Positions 42,786 through 52,875 of a stretch of DNA of 64,000 nucleotides are shown in pieces (position 1 is the first letter of the stretch; every line of letters begins with the position of its first letter). The notes under the pieces are model-generated. The model saw only the letters and a list, made by a program, of their open reading frames with translations. It searched no databases and was not told where the DNA came from. The position numbers and the translations under genes were made by a program. This DNA is from JACVRW01 sp963814095 (GTDB taxonomy: Bacteria > Actinomycetota > Thermoleophilia > Solirubrobacterales > Thermoleophilaceae), in contig CAWFBT010000001.1 in NCBI GenBank assembly GCA_963814095.1, positions 1 through 64,000 of the forward strand, read 5' to 3'.

Positions 42786-43886
42786 TCAGTCCACGCGCTC
42801 GAGCCGCGGGTTCGGCCTGAAGCGGCGCCCGACCTTCGCGCCCGGACGGCCGTCCACGACGACGATGTCGGCCGTGAAGTCGTTCGAGCCTCGCAGCAGC
42901 GCCGAACCGACCCCGTAGGCGTCGACCGGCGCGCCGAGCCGCTCGAAGTCGGCGATGCGCGGCGCGTCGAAGCCGCCCGAGGCGACGATCTGCACGCGCT
43001 CGTAGCCGCGCTCGTCGAGCGCCTCGCGCACGCGCTGAACCAGCATGGGATTCACGCCGGTGGGGCTGAAGTCGCCCATCTCGTCCCAGAGCGCCCGGTC
43101 GACGAGCTGCCCGGAGGTGTCGAGCCGGACGCCCCAGAGGTCGTCGCCGAGCGCCTCGGCCACCTCGAGCGAGGTCCTCACCGAGTCGTTCTCGAAATCG
43201 ACCAGCACGGTCACGTTCATGTGCTCGGCGAGGCGGTCGGCGAACGCCTTCGCCGCCGCCACGGTGTCGCCGCCATACGCGGCGATCAGGGCATGCGGGA
43301 CGGTCCCGATGCCGCGGCCGCCCCACCAGGACGCCTGGGCGTCGGTCGAGACGCCGATGGCGCCGGCCACGTGCGCCGCCCAGCCGTCGCCCGTCTGCAC
43401 GAGCCAGTGGTCATGGCGGGCGGGGAAGAAGAGGATCTGCTTGCCGCCCGCCGCCTCGACGACCTCGCGGACGTTCTTCATCACGAGCGTGCGGCGGGCG
43501 AGGCAGCCGAGGTAGACGGTTTCGAGGTGGGCGAAGAGCGAGTAGTCGCCCTCGATCGTCATCACCGTCTCCCAGGGCTCGATCTCGTCGCCCTCGTTGA
43601 GCGCGCGGACCTCGAGCTCGTCCCAGCCGCCGATCCAGCCGTCCCGGCTCTGGCTCCCGGAGCATTGCTTCAGGACCGCCACCGCCTCGTCGATCCCGCC
43701 CAGCACGGAGCGGTGGCGCTGAAACACCTGCATGGTCACGCGCGGATGCCGGTTCTCCGCCTCGAGCAGCTCCTTCGTGTAGTTGAAGTAGGCGTCCGAG
43801 TAGTAGCCGCTGCGGATGCGCTCGACCGGCATGCGGAAGACGCCGGGACTGAGCCGCTCGCGGGTGGGTGTGTTGTCTGCGGCCAC
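42786..43886 (-). CDS. pncB: Nicotinate phosphoribosyltransferase
   Basis: 366 residues. The family pattern includes GYYSDAYFNYTKELL near the N-terminus, VFQRHRSVLGGIDEA, the phosphoribosyl region FFPARHDHW, VLVDFENDSVRTSLEVAEAL, GVRLDTSGQLVDRALW and IVASGGFDAPRIADF, ending in GVGSALLRG. It converts nicotinate and PRPP to nicotinate mononucleotide in NAD salvage. It starts with GTG and is convergent with the GST gene. Confidence 0.9.
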   Translation of the reverse strand: MAADNTPTRERLSPGVFRMPVERIRSGYYSDAYFNYTKELLEAENRHPRVTMQVFQRHRSVLGGIDEAVAVLKQCSGSQSRDGWIGGWDELEVRALNEGDEIEPWETVMTIEGDYSLFAHLETVYLGCLARRTLVMKNVREVVEAAGGKQILFFPARHDHWLVQTGDGWAAHVAGAIGVSTDAQASWWGGRGIGTVPHALIAAYGGDTVAAAKAFADRLAEHMNVTVLVDFENDSVRTSLEVAEALGDDLWGVRLDTSGQLVDRALWDEMGDFSPTGVNPMLVQRVREALDERGYERVQIVASGGFDAPRIADFERLGAPVDAYGVGSALLRGSNDFTADIVVVDGRPGAKVGRRFRPNPRLERVD

Positions 43887-43957
43887 CGAGGGGGGCAGTC
43901 TGACGCGCCGCGCCCATCGGGGGTCGCCGGGGCGATGTCGCGGTAGCCTGAGCCCGA

Positions 43958-44908
43958 ATGCCCACGTCCCTCGTGACAGGCGGAGCCGGCTTCCTCGGCT
44001 CCCACCTCTGTGACTACCTGCTGGCGCGCGGGCAGCGCGTCGTCTGTGTCGACAACCTCGAGACGGGCTCGCTCGAGAACATCCGGCACATCTCGAGCGG
44101 GGCGAACTTCCGCTTCGAGATGCTCGACATCACGAGCCATTACGAGATCGACGAGCCGGTCGACCTCGTGTTCCACATGGCCTCGCCGGCTTCTCCGATC
44201 GACTATCAGCGGCTGCCGCTGCACACGCTCAAGGTCGGCGCGTACGGCACGCACAACACGCTTGGGCTCGCGAAGAAGCACCGCGCCCGCTTCCTGCTCG
44301 CGTCGACGTCCGAGGTCTACGGCGATCCGCTCGTCCACCCGCAGCCCGAGACCTACTGGGGCAACGTCAACCCGATCGGGCCGCGCGGCGTCTACGACGA
44401 GGCGAAGCGCTATGCCGAGGCGCTGACGATGGCCTACCTGCGCCAGCAGGGGGTCGACACGGCGATCGTGCGGATCTTCAACACGAGCGGGCCGAGGATG
44501 AGGCCGCACGACGGGCGGGCGGTGCCGACGTTCCTGCGCCAGGCGCTCACCGACAGGCCGCTCACGGTCTTCGGCGACGGCTCGCAGACGCGCAGCTTCT
44601 GCTACGTCGACGATCTCATCCGCGGCATCGTGCTGCTCGCCGAGTCGGACATCCACGAGCCGGTCAACATCGGCAATCCGGACGAGATGAGCCTGCTCGA
44701 TCTGGCCAGGACGATCATCGAGCTGACCGAGTCGCGCTCCGAGATCGTGTTCGAGGCGCTCCCGCTCGACGACCCGCAGGTGCGCCAGCCCGACATCACA
44801 CGCGCGCGCGACCTGCTCGGCTGGGAGCCCGAGGTCGAGTTCCGCGAGGGGCTGCGACGCACGATCGAGCACTACCAGAACATCCTCGGCAAGCCGGCAG
44901 CGCGATGA
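43958..44908 (+). CDS. UDP-glucuronate decarboxylase/UDP-xylose synthase-like epimerase
   Basis: 316 residues, extended SDR. NAD motif TGGAGFLGSHLCDYLL, then VDNLETGSLENIRHI, FHMASPASPIDYQRLP, the catalytic ASTSEVYGDP with GVYDEAKRYAEAL (YxxxK), RIFNTSGPRMRPHDGR and SFCYVDDLIRGI. The combination SPASPxxY with GPRMRPxDGR is the UXS signature; such enzymes turn UDP-glucuronate into UDP-xylose for cell-envelope glycans. A 4-bp overlap couples it to the next small gene. Confidence 0.9.
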   Translation: MPTSLVTGGAGFLGSHLCDYLLARGQRVVCVDNLETGSLENIRHISSGANFRFEMLDITSHYEIDEPVDLVFHMASPASPIDYQRLPLHTLKVGAYGTHNTLGLAKKHRARFLLASTSEVYGDPLVHPQPETYWGNVNPIGPRGVYDEAKRYAEALTMAYLRQQGVDTAIVRIFNTSGPRMRPHDGRAVPTFLRQALTDRPLTVFGDGSQTRSFCYVDDLIRGIVLLAESDIHEPVNIGNPDEMSLLDLARTIIELTESRSEIVFEALPLDDPQVRQPDITRARDLLGWEPEVEFREGLRRTIEHYQNILGKPAAR

Positions 44909-45186
44909 GCACGGCGGAGTCCAAGAACCTCGAGGCGATCTACAAGGCGATCGACCACCACAACGCCGAGTGCGAGTGGCCTGCGGTCGCCGTCGAGATG
45001 AACCCGTTCGAGGTCGAGCGGCTCGGCTGGGACACGATCCGCGGCCTGCCGATTCACGGCAACCCGAACATGGGCACCGGGTCTTTCCGAGTGGTGTGCG
45101 CACGGGAGCAGAGTGAGCCCGAAGAGGAGATCGTCGAGGCGGTGGCGGAAGAAACCGTCCCGGCCGAGCTCACCCCGCTACGCTGA
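44905..45186 (+). CDS. Small conserved protein coupled to the sugar epimerase
   Basis: 93 residues with no domain I recognise. The sequence NLEAIYKAIDHHNAECEWPA, then VEMNPFEVERLGWDTIRGLP and a GNPNMGTGSFRVVC segment looks like a compact folded domain with an acidic tail. The ATGA overlap with the epimerase stop implies joint translation, perhaps as a partner. Soluble. Confidence 0.75.
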   Translation: MSTAESKNLEAIYKAIDHHNAECEWPAVAVEMNPFEVERLGWDTIRGLPIHGNPNMGTGSFRVVCAREQSEPEEEIVEAVAEETVPAELTPLR

Positions 45187-45391
45187 ACCGTTCTGGACGT
45201 TTGTACGAGGGACCGGTTGATGCGCTACAGCGCGGCCGCTACGCGGCCGAGCCGAACGAGGGTGGCGGGCACCGGATGTCGAACTACGTCCAGTCGCGTC
45301 ACGGCCCGGCGGCTACCCTAGGGCGGGGTCCCGAGGCGCGGGAAAGGGCTTCGCAATCGACGTTTGGCGCATTCGCAGTCTGGCTCTAGCT

Positions 45392-48300
45392 GTGGCCGCC
45401 CTTGGCGGCCTCATTGCTGTCGTGCCCCTTGTGGGCGCCCAATCGGCCACGCCTGACCGCTCGCCCCACCTGCTGCTGGTCCCGGACACGCCCCGAGCCG
45501 AGGCAGCACTCGACGCCTCGAACGCCCGCACCGTCGCCAGCTACGACGCCTTCACCCTGGTGGAGGCCCGTGGCGACGACGACGCCGACCTGCGCTCCGC
45601 CGGTGCCGACCGGCGTGACGACATGCGGCGGGTGAGCTTGCCGGGGGGTTCCTTCGATCCGCTGGAGCGCGAATCGCTGGCGTCGCGCGGCGCACCCGAC
45701 CTCGACGAGGCGCTGGCGGTCGTCCAGTTCGCCGGCCCGGTCAAGGACGGCTGGCTCGAGCGCCTGAGCGACTCGGGCGCACGGATCGTCCAGTACCTGC
45801 CGCAGAACGGCTATCTCGTGCACGGGAGCGGGGCGGAGGTCGAGCGGCTGGCTGGGCTGGTCGGCACGGACACGGCCGTGCGGGCGGTCACGCGGGTCAC
45901 TGCGGCAGACAAGCTGAGCGAGGAGGTTGCGGGCGACGCCGATGTGCGCCGGGTCGCCATTCAGACGTTGACCGGCAGCGACGGCGCGGACGCGCGCCTC
46001 GACGCGGCGGCAGCGGGGCCGACGACGCGCGGCAGCTCGACGGTCGGCGCACTTGCGACGCAGTACCTGACCCTCAGCGCGGCAGAGCGCGAGGCCCTGG
46101 CGGCCGACCCGGCTGTCGTCTCGATCTCCGGCTACTCGCGGCCGCGGCCACTCGACGAGCGCAGTGCGCAGATCGTGGCCGGGAACCTGTCAGGAGGCAC
46201 GCCTACCGGAGGCGGCGACTACCTCAACTGGCTCGACTCTCAGGGGTTCGGCACCGCGACGCTCGGCTTCGCGATCGATATCGCTGACACCGGACTCGAC
46301 ACCGGCAGCGCAAGCACGCCGGGGCATCCCGATCTCTACGTGAACGGGGTCAAGCCAGGAGGCCAGCCGGATCGCGTACGCACACAACTTCACGGCTGAC
46401 AGCGACGCGCGGGACTGCCGAGGCCACGGCTCGAACGTGGCATCGATCGCGGCGGGTTACTCCGGCGCTGGAGCATCGCGGCAGGACTCGGCGTTCTTCA
46501 GGTACGGCCTCGGCGTCGCGCCGCGGGTCAAGATCGGGATCTCGAAGTTCTTCAACTGCGCCGGGGACTTTCAGTTTGCGACCGGAGGCTTCGAGGAGCT
46601 GGCCGACACGGCCTACGCGAGCGGGGCCCGGATCTCGAACCACTCGTGGGGCAACCAGGACTACGGGGCCTACAGCGCCGATTCGCAGTTGTTCGACGCG
46701 ATTGTCCGTGACGCGCAACCGGACGAGCCCGACAACCAAGAGATGGTCGAGGTGCTGGCCGCCGGCAATGAGGCCGATGGGCGGGACAACCAGCCGCCGC
46801 AGGCCGAAGACGAGGGATGGGGATCGGTCGCGTCTCCCGGCACCGCCAAGAACGTGATCACCGTGGGCGCCTCGGAGGGCCAGCGCCCGCTGGGCCGCCT
46901 TACCTGCAATCTCGACGATGGCGGCGCGAACGATGCGGATGACGTGGCCAATTTCTCGAGCCGCGGACCGACCGACGACGGTCGCCTGAAGCCGGATCTC
47001 GTTGCACCAGGGACGCGGATCTCGGGTGCTGCCCCCCAGACCGCGTCCTACACAGGGGCGGGTGTCTGCGAGAAGTTCTTTCCCAGTACGAGCACCCTCT
47101 ACAACCTGCAGTCCGGGACCTCGCAGGCGGCGCCCGCAGTGTCTGGCGCGGCTGCGCTGATTCGCGACTGGTACTACGCGCGAGCACGGCCCCGAGTCTC
47201 CGTCGCCAGCTCTGACAAAGGCCATTCTGATCAATACCGCCACGGATCTCGCAGGCGGTGAGGACGGCAGGGGTACGAGGCTCGGCCCAGCTCCAAACGC
47301 GGACCAGGGATGGGGCAGAGCACACCTTGGCGCCGTGCTCGACGGCACTCAGCGCTCCTACCTGGACCAGACCAGCGTCCTCGGCAGCACGGGTGCCCGC
47401 TTTGCCCGCTCGTATGCGGTCTCCGACTCGACCCGGCCCCTGAAGGTCACGCTGGCGTGGACGGACGCGCCTGGCATGGTCAGCACCGAGGCGTTCGTCA
47501 ACGACCTCGACCTCGTTGTCCGCCAGGGTGGCCGCACCTACAAGGGCAACATGATCGCCGGTGGGCGCTCGATCACGGGCGGTGACGCCGACCGTCGCAA
47601 CAACCTCGAGAGCGTGGTCCTGCCTGCCGGCGCTCAGGGGCCCTTCTCGGTCGAGGTGCTCGGCACCAGCGTGGGCGGAGACGGTGTGCCCGGGGTCGGC
47701 GATGCCACCGATCAGGACTTCGCCTTGGTGGTCTCCAATGGCCACGAGCAGGCCGCGCCGGTGCTTGCTCCAGAGGACGTCACGATCGACGACCCGGCGC
47801 CGGGCGACGCGGACGGCAGCCTCGAGCCAAGTGAGCCCTTCGCCCTCGATGTCGGCATCGCCAACGGCGGCGACGCTGATGCCACCAACGTGGACGGAAG
47901 CATCACAGGGCCGGGGCTGACGTTCTCGGACGGATCCACCACCTGGGGCAATATCGGCGCCGGCACCGTCGCGGATTCCGACTCGCCGATGGCCGGAACG
48001 CTCGGCTCGGGCGCCACGTGCGGCGCTGACGTCGAGGCGACCCTGACGCTGAGCAGCGGCCAGGGGAACCAGATGGTCCCGGTGATCCTGCCGACGGGCC
48101 AGCCCGGGCCACCGCTGACCCACAACAGTCCGCAGCACCCGTCGATCCCGGACGACAACCCCGGCGGAGCATTGGCGACGATGACTGTTTCGACAGGCGG
48201 CCGCATCAAGGATCTGAACGTCCGGGTCAACATCACTCACGAATGGGTGGGCGACCTCGTGATCGATCTCACCTCGCCGCAGGGCACGACCGTTCGTCTG

Positions 48301-49782
48301 GCCGATCATCCCGGCGGCCCCGACAACAACGGCCAGAACCTGAGCGGCACCATCTTCGACGACGAGGCTCCCGTCAACATCTCCGCCGCACACGCCCCCT
48401 ACAGCGGCAGCTTCAGGCCTCAGGCAGACCAGCTCTCCAGGTTCGACGGGCAGCGCCTGAACGGCACCTGGACACTTCGTGTCCGCGACCTGTTCGAGGG
48501 CAAGACCGGAGCGATCCAGAGTTGGGGTACCACCACGAGTCCCGCGATCTGCGACTTCGACGGGAGTGTCCTCGCCGACACGACCCCACCGGAGACTCAC
48601 GTCACGGCGGGGCCCTCAGGAGCGCGCGCCTCGCAGGCTGCTTCTTTCAGCTTCGCGGCGAACGAGCCCGACGTGAGGTTCGAGTGTGGGCTCGACGGCG
48701 GCCCGTACACGCCCTGCAACTCGACACACACCGTCGGCGGCCTGCCTGAGGGTGCGCACACGCTGCGCGTCAGGGCGCGCGACCCGGCCGACAACGTGGA
48801 CCTGAGTCCCGCTGAGATCCAGTGGACGGTCGACGTGAGCGGGCCTGCGCTTGCGATCAACAGACCTGGTGGCGGCGAAACGCTGGTCGATCTGCGACCG
48901 CGAATCAGCGGAACTGCCGGCGTCGCCGCCGGGGATGCCGGCACGGTGAACGTAAGCCTCTGGCGGGGATCGCAGGCCGCGGGCTTGCCGGCACAGACAC
49001 TCGTCGTTCAACGCGACGCGGCCGGCGCGTGGTCGGCCACGCCCGCCGCGCTGGCGGACGGCACGTGGACGGCTCGGGTCGAGCAGTCCGACGCGGCCGG
49101 CAACACCGGCGTCTCGCAGCCGAGGACCTTCAGCGTGGACACCACGGCCCCTGATTTCGCCATCGCCCCGGTCGAGGCCGATCGCGCCGATGCGCTGAAG
49201 GGGAGGCTGACGGTCGTCGCCGGCTGCGGAACGACCTGCAGCGTCACAGCGGAGCTGCGTAGCACCGGGCGGCGGCCGAAGGTGCTCGGGGGAGCGAGCA
49301 CGGCGGTCGGCGCAAACTCGTCCATTGCGCTTCGCGTGAGGCTGACGAAGAAGGGCCGTGCAGCTGTGCGTAAGGCCAAGAAGGCGATCCTCACAACCAC
49401 CGTCGCCGTCGGCACCCGTTCACGGCTCGTGCTGAACCAACCGGTCACGTTCAGGAAGCTCAACCTGCGCCGGGTCGCAAGCCGCGGCCTTTCCTTCGCC
49501 GGGCTCTGCCCTGAGTCGTGCTCGATGTCCGCCAAGCTGCTGATGAAGGCTCGGGACGCGAAGCGCTACGGCCTGCGGCCACCCGGCAGCGCACCGGTTC
49601 CGGTCGCCGGCGGGAACGCCAGCTCGGCGGCACGCACCACACGCCTGACTCTTCGCCCGAGCAAGGCCTCCCGTAAGGCGCTGCTCCGCGCACGCCAATT
49701 GAAGATGACCTTCGAGGCAGTGGTTCGGGCGTCGTCCGGACCATCCCACCGCGCCACGCACACCCTCACACTGCGCCGCTGA
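45392..49782 (+). pseudogene. Secreted subtilisin-like (S8) protease with P-domain, broken by two frameshifts
   Basis: Three consecutive frames form one protease. Frame 1 (45392-46399): signal peptide, pro-region and the Asp site IADTGLDTG. Frame 2 (to 47261): the His site GHGSNVASIAAG, NHSWGNQDYG, the oxyanion region AAGNEADG and the Ser site SGTSQAAPAVSGAA. Frame 3 (to 49782): INTATDL and GWGRAHLGAVLDGTQRS, a proprotein-convertase P-domain (TVSTGGRIKDLNVRV...DLTSPQGT) and Ig-like or repeat domains with a Lys/Arg-rich end. One-base shifts are needed near 46360 and 47180. All three catalytic residues survive, so these may be sequencing indels. The signal peptide seems to begin upstream of GTG 45392 (IRSLALAVAAL). 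Confidence 0.8.
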
Positions 49783-49830
49783 CGCCGTCCGTAGCGGGCG
49801 CAACCCACTGCTACATTCCGACCGTTCCGT

Positions 49831-49904
49831 GGTGGGCGTAGCTCAGTAGGTAGAGCTCCTGGTTGTGGTCCAGGCGGTCGCGGGTTCGAGTCCCGTCGCT
49901 CACC
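49831..49904 (+). tRNA. tRNA-His (anticodon GUG)
   Basis: Acceptor stem GTGGGCG (49832-49838) pairs with CGCTCAC (49897-49903), and the extra G at 49831 pairs with discriminator C 49904, as in tRNA-His. The anticodon loop TTGTGGT gives GTG; the T-arm is GGTTCGAGTCC. CCA is not encoded. Confidence 0.95.
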
Positions 49905-50438
49905 CTCCTGATAAACCCCTGGTACGCGGCAATTCGGGGTGTGGTGGGCTCTGCCTAGGACCACCGCACGGGCTCCAAGCTGGCTCCAACTTGTTGCGCC
50001 GTCTGCTGCTTAGAGGCCATCCAATACTGGAGCGCTAGTCGACCCATGCGACCCGGGGTGCTCACGCTCGCGTTACAAGCCGACCGCTCCTTTTCGTCCG
50101 ACGCCGTAGTGAGCGACGTATCCGGCGTGGTGGCGGAGACTGCTGCCGCCTCGAGAAGCAGCACTGCCAGGTTGCGCGCCTCTGCTCGTCCAAGGGGGAT
50201 CGAGGGCAAGGCGCGCGCCGTAAGCGCTTGGGGCCGGGAGCGATGACGCGCGTCGCCTATCGGCGGGCCTGCGCGGGAGTGATCGACTTCCGGTGGATCA
50301 CGCCATCGAAGACGACCTCGAGATACCCATCCCGGTATCGGGTTGACATTGATGGGTTAGATCCAGGAGGCTTGGTCGAGCGCCCAGGTGTGGAGCGTCC
50401 GCGCCGTAGGCGACTCGCCAACCAACGGGAGGACGATC
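49905..50438. other. Spacer after tRNA-His, no gene recognised
   Basis: About 530 bp without a convincing gene on either strand. It contains one GCAGCACT element (50158-50165) and a GCCTATCGGCG element (50255-50265). No second copy of the tRNA-His 3' end was found in the window, so no attachment-site duplication is claimed. Confidence 0.5.
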
Positions 50439-51233
50439 GTGAGGAAGACCATCGTCGCCTGCGTCGCCACGGCACTGATCGTGGGCGCCGGCACGGCCAC
50501 GGCCCAGCAGCTCATCACGAGCAGTGACATCAAGGACGGCACGATCAAGGGTGCTGACATCAAGAACGGCACCATCAAGTCCGAGAAGATCAAGAAGGGC
50601 ACGATCAAGAAGGATCGGCTGGCCTCACAGCTCCAGCAGAAGATCGATCAACCCGGGCCGGCCGGGCCCAAGGGCGACCCTGGCGCCAAGGGCGAGAGCG
50701 GCGCCAAGGGCGACACCGGCGCGCAAGGGCCTCCCGGCCAGTCGCTGGTGCACTACGCGCTGACCCCGCCCAATCCCGCCTTCCCCGGCAGCCCCAATGT
50801 GGTCACGAACGTGCCGAACGTTTCTCTGGACAGCGATGCGCCGCTGCCCGCCGGAACTGCAGAGCAGCAGGGCGTGGAGCTATTCCCCCCGGTGCAACTT
50901 GCGGAGGGCAGCTACCTGATCAGTTCGACCGCTCAGTTCTTCGACTTCACCAACCCTGCTTCCGCGACGGCGGAGTACGGCGTCACGACGACATGGCTCT
51001 GCACGTCCGCGGCCCTGTCCAGTTGTGAAGGGACTGTGCCCGTAGCCACAACTTGGACGCCCGACATCCCGGACGATGCGAACAACGGGGCGCAGCAGTC
51101 CGGATCTGCCGTGGTCGACGTGCCCGCTGGCGGACGCTTCCTGGTTAGCCGTAGTGTCGTGCGAGGCGGAGACGCCGGTGACCTCCTCTACCAAGCGGGC
51201 GCGAACGTGATCGTCACCCGGCTCGGCGGCTAG
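50439..51233 (+). CDS. Secreted surface protein with DIKDGTI repeats and collagen-like segment
   Basis: 264 residues from GTG 50439 (GGGAGGACG site). Signal peptide RKTIVACVATALIVGAGTA. Then comes a run of decapeptide-like repeats (SSDIKDGTIKGADIKNGTIK and SEKIKKGTIKKDRLA), a GPAGPKGDPGAKGESGAKG collagen-like stretch, and a C-terminal beta domain of about 150 residues with two cysteines. It shares its design with the protein at 29071-29865 but differs in sequence. Probably a cell-surface fibre or adhesin. Followed by a strong terminator. Confidence 0.82.
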   Translation: MRKTIVACVATALIVGAGTATAQQLITSSDIKDGTIKGADIKNGTIKSEKIKKGTIKKDRLASQLQQKIDQPGPAGPKGDPGAKGESGAKGDTGAQGPPGQSLVHYALTPPNPAFPGSPNVVTNVPNVSLDSDAPLPAGTAEQQGVELFPPVQLAEGSYLISSTAQFFDFTNPASATAEYGVTTTWLCTSAALSSCEGTVPVATTWTPDIPDDANNGAQQSGSAVVDVPAGGRFLVSRSVVRGGDAGDLLYQAGANVIVTRLGG

Positions 51234-51258
51234 CCGCCACCCAGAATCTGCCGCACCA

Positions 51259-51285
51259 CGAAGGGCGCCGCTTCGGCGCCCTTCG
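51259..51285 (+). terminator. Hairpin terminator
   Basis: Perfect 12-bp inverted repeat: CGAAGGGCGCCG (51259-51270) and CGGCGCCCTTCG (51274-51285) with a 3-nt loop, 25 bp after the stop of the collagen-like gene. Confidence 0.82.
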
Positions 51286-51697
51286 CCGGGCCGGCTAGCG
51301 CGCTGCCGCTTCCGCCTGACAGGAGCCGTCCTTTCGCGCGCGAGTTCCGCGAGGCGCTGCCGGACGCGGACACGCTCGAAGACCTGCCCGGGAAGGGCAG
51401 GCGGTGATCCTTAAGGCTGAGCAGAACATGCCGAAGTTGTGGGTCGTCGGCGGCGACTAGACGCTGGGCCGCCACTGAAAACGAACTGCTACGCCCGACT
51501 CGAGTGCTGCTTTTCGTCCAGAAGCGACAGTGCGCGACGCCGATCACCCCCGGCCACCACGGCGCGACCCTGACCACGGCGCTGAGCACATCGCCACGGC
51601 CCGGCGTCATCGGCCGCCAGGTGATTCATTTCGCGTCTGGCCGGGCTGAGCGCCTGTTCCCTTGACCCTCCGGAGCGTCTGCGAGATGCTCGCGCAC
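51286..51697. other. Spacer with a decayed gene fragment
   Basis: Around 51324-51462 two adjacent forward frames read FAREFREALPDADTLEDLPGK and then QAVILKAEQNMPKLWVVGG, which join sensibly if one base is removed. This looks like the remnant of a small protein. The rest is unassigned; a reverse-orientation GCAGCACT element lies at 51503-51510. Confidence 0.4.
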
Positions 51698-52162
51698 ATG
51701 ACCACAACCAAGGCTTTTGCGGTGCTCTGCGCGGCCGCCGCCCTAGTGCCGGCGTCCGCTGCTGGCGTCCCGCCCACGTTCGTCCGCGAGGACATTGACG
51801 AGACCTTCGTCGACGAGGCACTCAGCGAGGCGTGCGGGGTCGAGGCGACCGTCCACCTGACGGGCCACATAACAACCCGCACGCGCGAAGGCGGCGGGGT
51901 GCTCGAGGTCGTCACGGTCAATCTGACCGGGAGCATCACCTCCGATTTCGGGAGCTTCAAGGTCAAGGACGTCGGCTCGGACGCGACGCGGATCACCCCG
52001 GACGGGCAGGTGATCGTCTCGATCCGCGGCCAGGTGCCTTTCGACTTCAAGGGCGTCTTGAAGTTCGACGCCACCACGGAGGAGTTGCTCCACGAGCCGA
52101 ACTTCGCCGCCGGCGAGCGCCAGATCGAGCGCGCCTGCGCCCGGCTGAATCCCGCTGGCTAG
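51698..52162 (+). CDS. Small secreted protein
   Basis: 154 residues from ATG 51698. Signal peptide MTTTKAFAVLCAAAALVPASA. The mature domain is beta-rich with alternating hydrophobic residues (ATVHLTGHITTRT, VVTVNLTGSITSDF, FKVKDVGSDATRIT, VIVSIRGQVPFDF) and two Cys (EACG, RACA). Its lipocalin-like or jelly-roll look is only an impression. The family is not identified. Confidence 0.72.
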   Translation: MTTTKAFAVLCAAAALVPASAAGVPPTFVREDIDETFVDEALSEACGVEATVHLTGHITTRTREGGGVLEVVTVNLTGSITSDFGSFKVKDVGSDATRITPDGQVIVSIRGQVPFDFKGVLKFDATTEELLHEPNFAAGERQIERACARLNPAG

Positions 52163-52318
52163 TCGCCGTTCCGAGCCGGGCCAGCCGTAAGCCGCGCCGC
52201 CCATACGGGCTACCGCTTGCCATGCGAAGCAACAGTCGCCTGACTAGGTCGTGACCCGCGGTAGTTCGGCGTGCTGGCGGGCCCGTCGCCTCGGGTCGCA
52301 GTGGAACACTTCGCTCTG

Positions 52319-52610
52319 GTGGCGGAGAAGCGCTGTACAAAGTGCGGCGAGACTAGGCCGCTTGACGCTTTCGCGAAGCGCCGAGCCTCTCCGGATGGGC
52401 GGACCTGGTGGTGCCGCGAGCTTCGCACTCGCCAAGCGGCAGTACCGGCAGCGTCACGGTGAGCGCTTGAACGCCGCCCGGCGTCGCGACCCAATTCCCG
52501 AACGGACGTGTCGTACTTGCGGTCAGCCGTTCACGCCCGTTCGGACGGATCAGAACTACTGCCGGACGTGGTGCCGGGAGCACAAGTATCTGACGCGGAT
52601 CGAGGGTTGA
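52319..52610 (+). pseudogene. Small double zinc-ribbon protein with a one-base frameshift
   Basis: From GTG 52319 the frame reads KRCTKCGETRPLDAFAKR, then WWCRE. After about 52416 the protein continues in the next frame as FALAKRQYRQRHGERL and RTCRTCGQPFTPVRTDQNYC, ending CREHKYLTR. Joined, this is a typical 95-residue actinobacterial zinc-ribbon protein with two CxxC pairs. Either a real disruption or a sequencing indel. A similar ending occurs near 15200. Confidence 0.6.
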
Positions 52611-52875
52611 GGGACTGCTTCGGCGACTACTGGCGGAGCCCCACGGCTTCGAGGGTCGGGCGTTCAGAGCCGCACGTGGTGCCCAAGCGCGGTCGGCGAC
52701 GTTGTTATGGGGTTGATGAACGGGCGCCTCAGGGACCATCCGGCGGCCTTGCGAACGGCAGCTTGCAGGACCACCCCGATAGGTTGACCGCCCATGCAGA
52801 ACTGGGGTAAGGTCGACGCCTAGATCAGGGCTTTTCCGGTCTGGCCCGTCATGTTCTCCGGAGAGGGGGGTCGCC

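Noticed and set aside
46900..48600. Reverse 566-codon frame inside the protease region
   Set aside because: Shadow of the subtilase; the plus strand carries the Ser-site and P-domain motifs.
49831..50438. Second island inserted at tRNA-His
   Set aside because: The region downstream is accessory-like, but no repeat of the tRNA-His 3' end and no integrase was found within the window.
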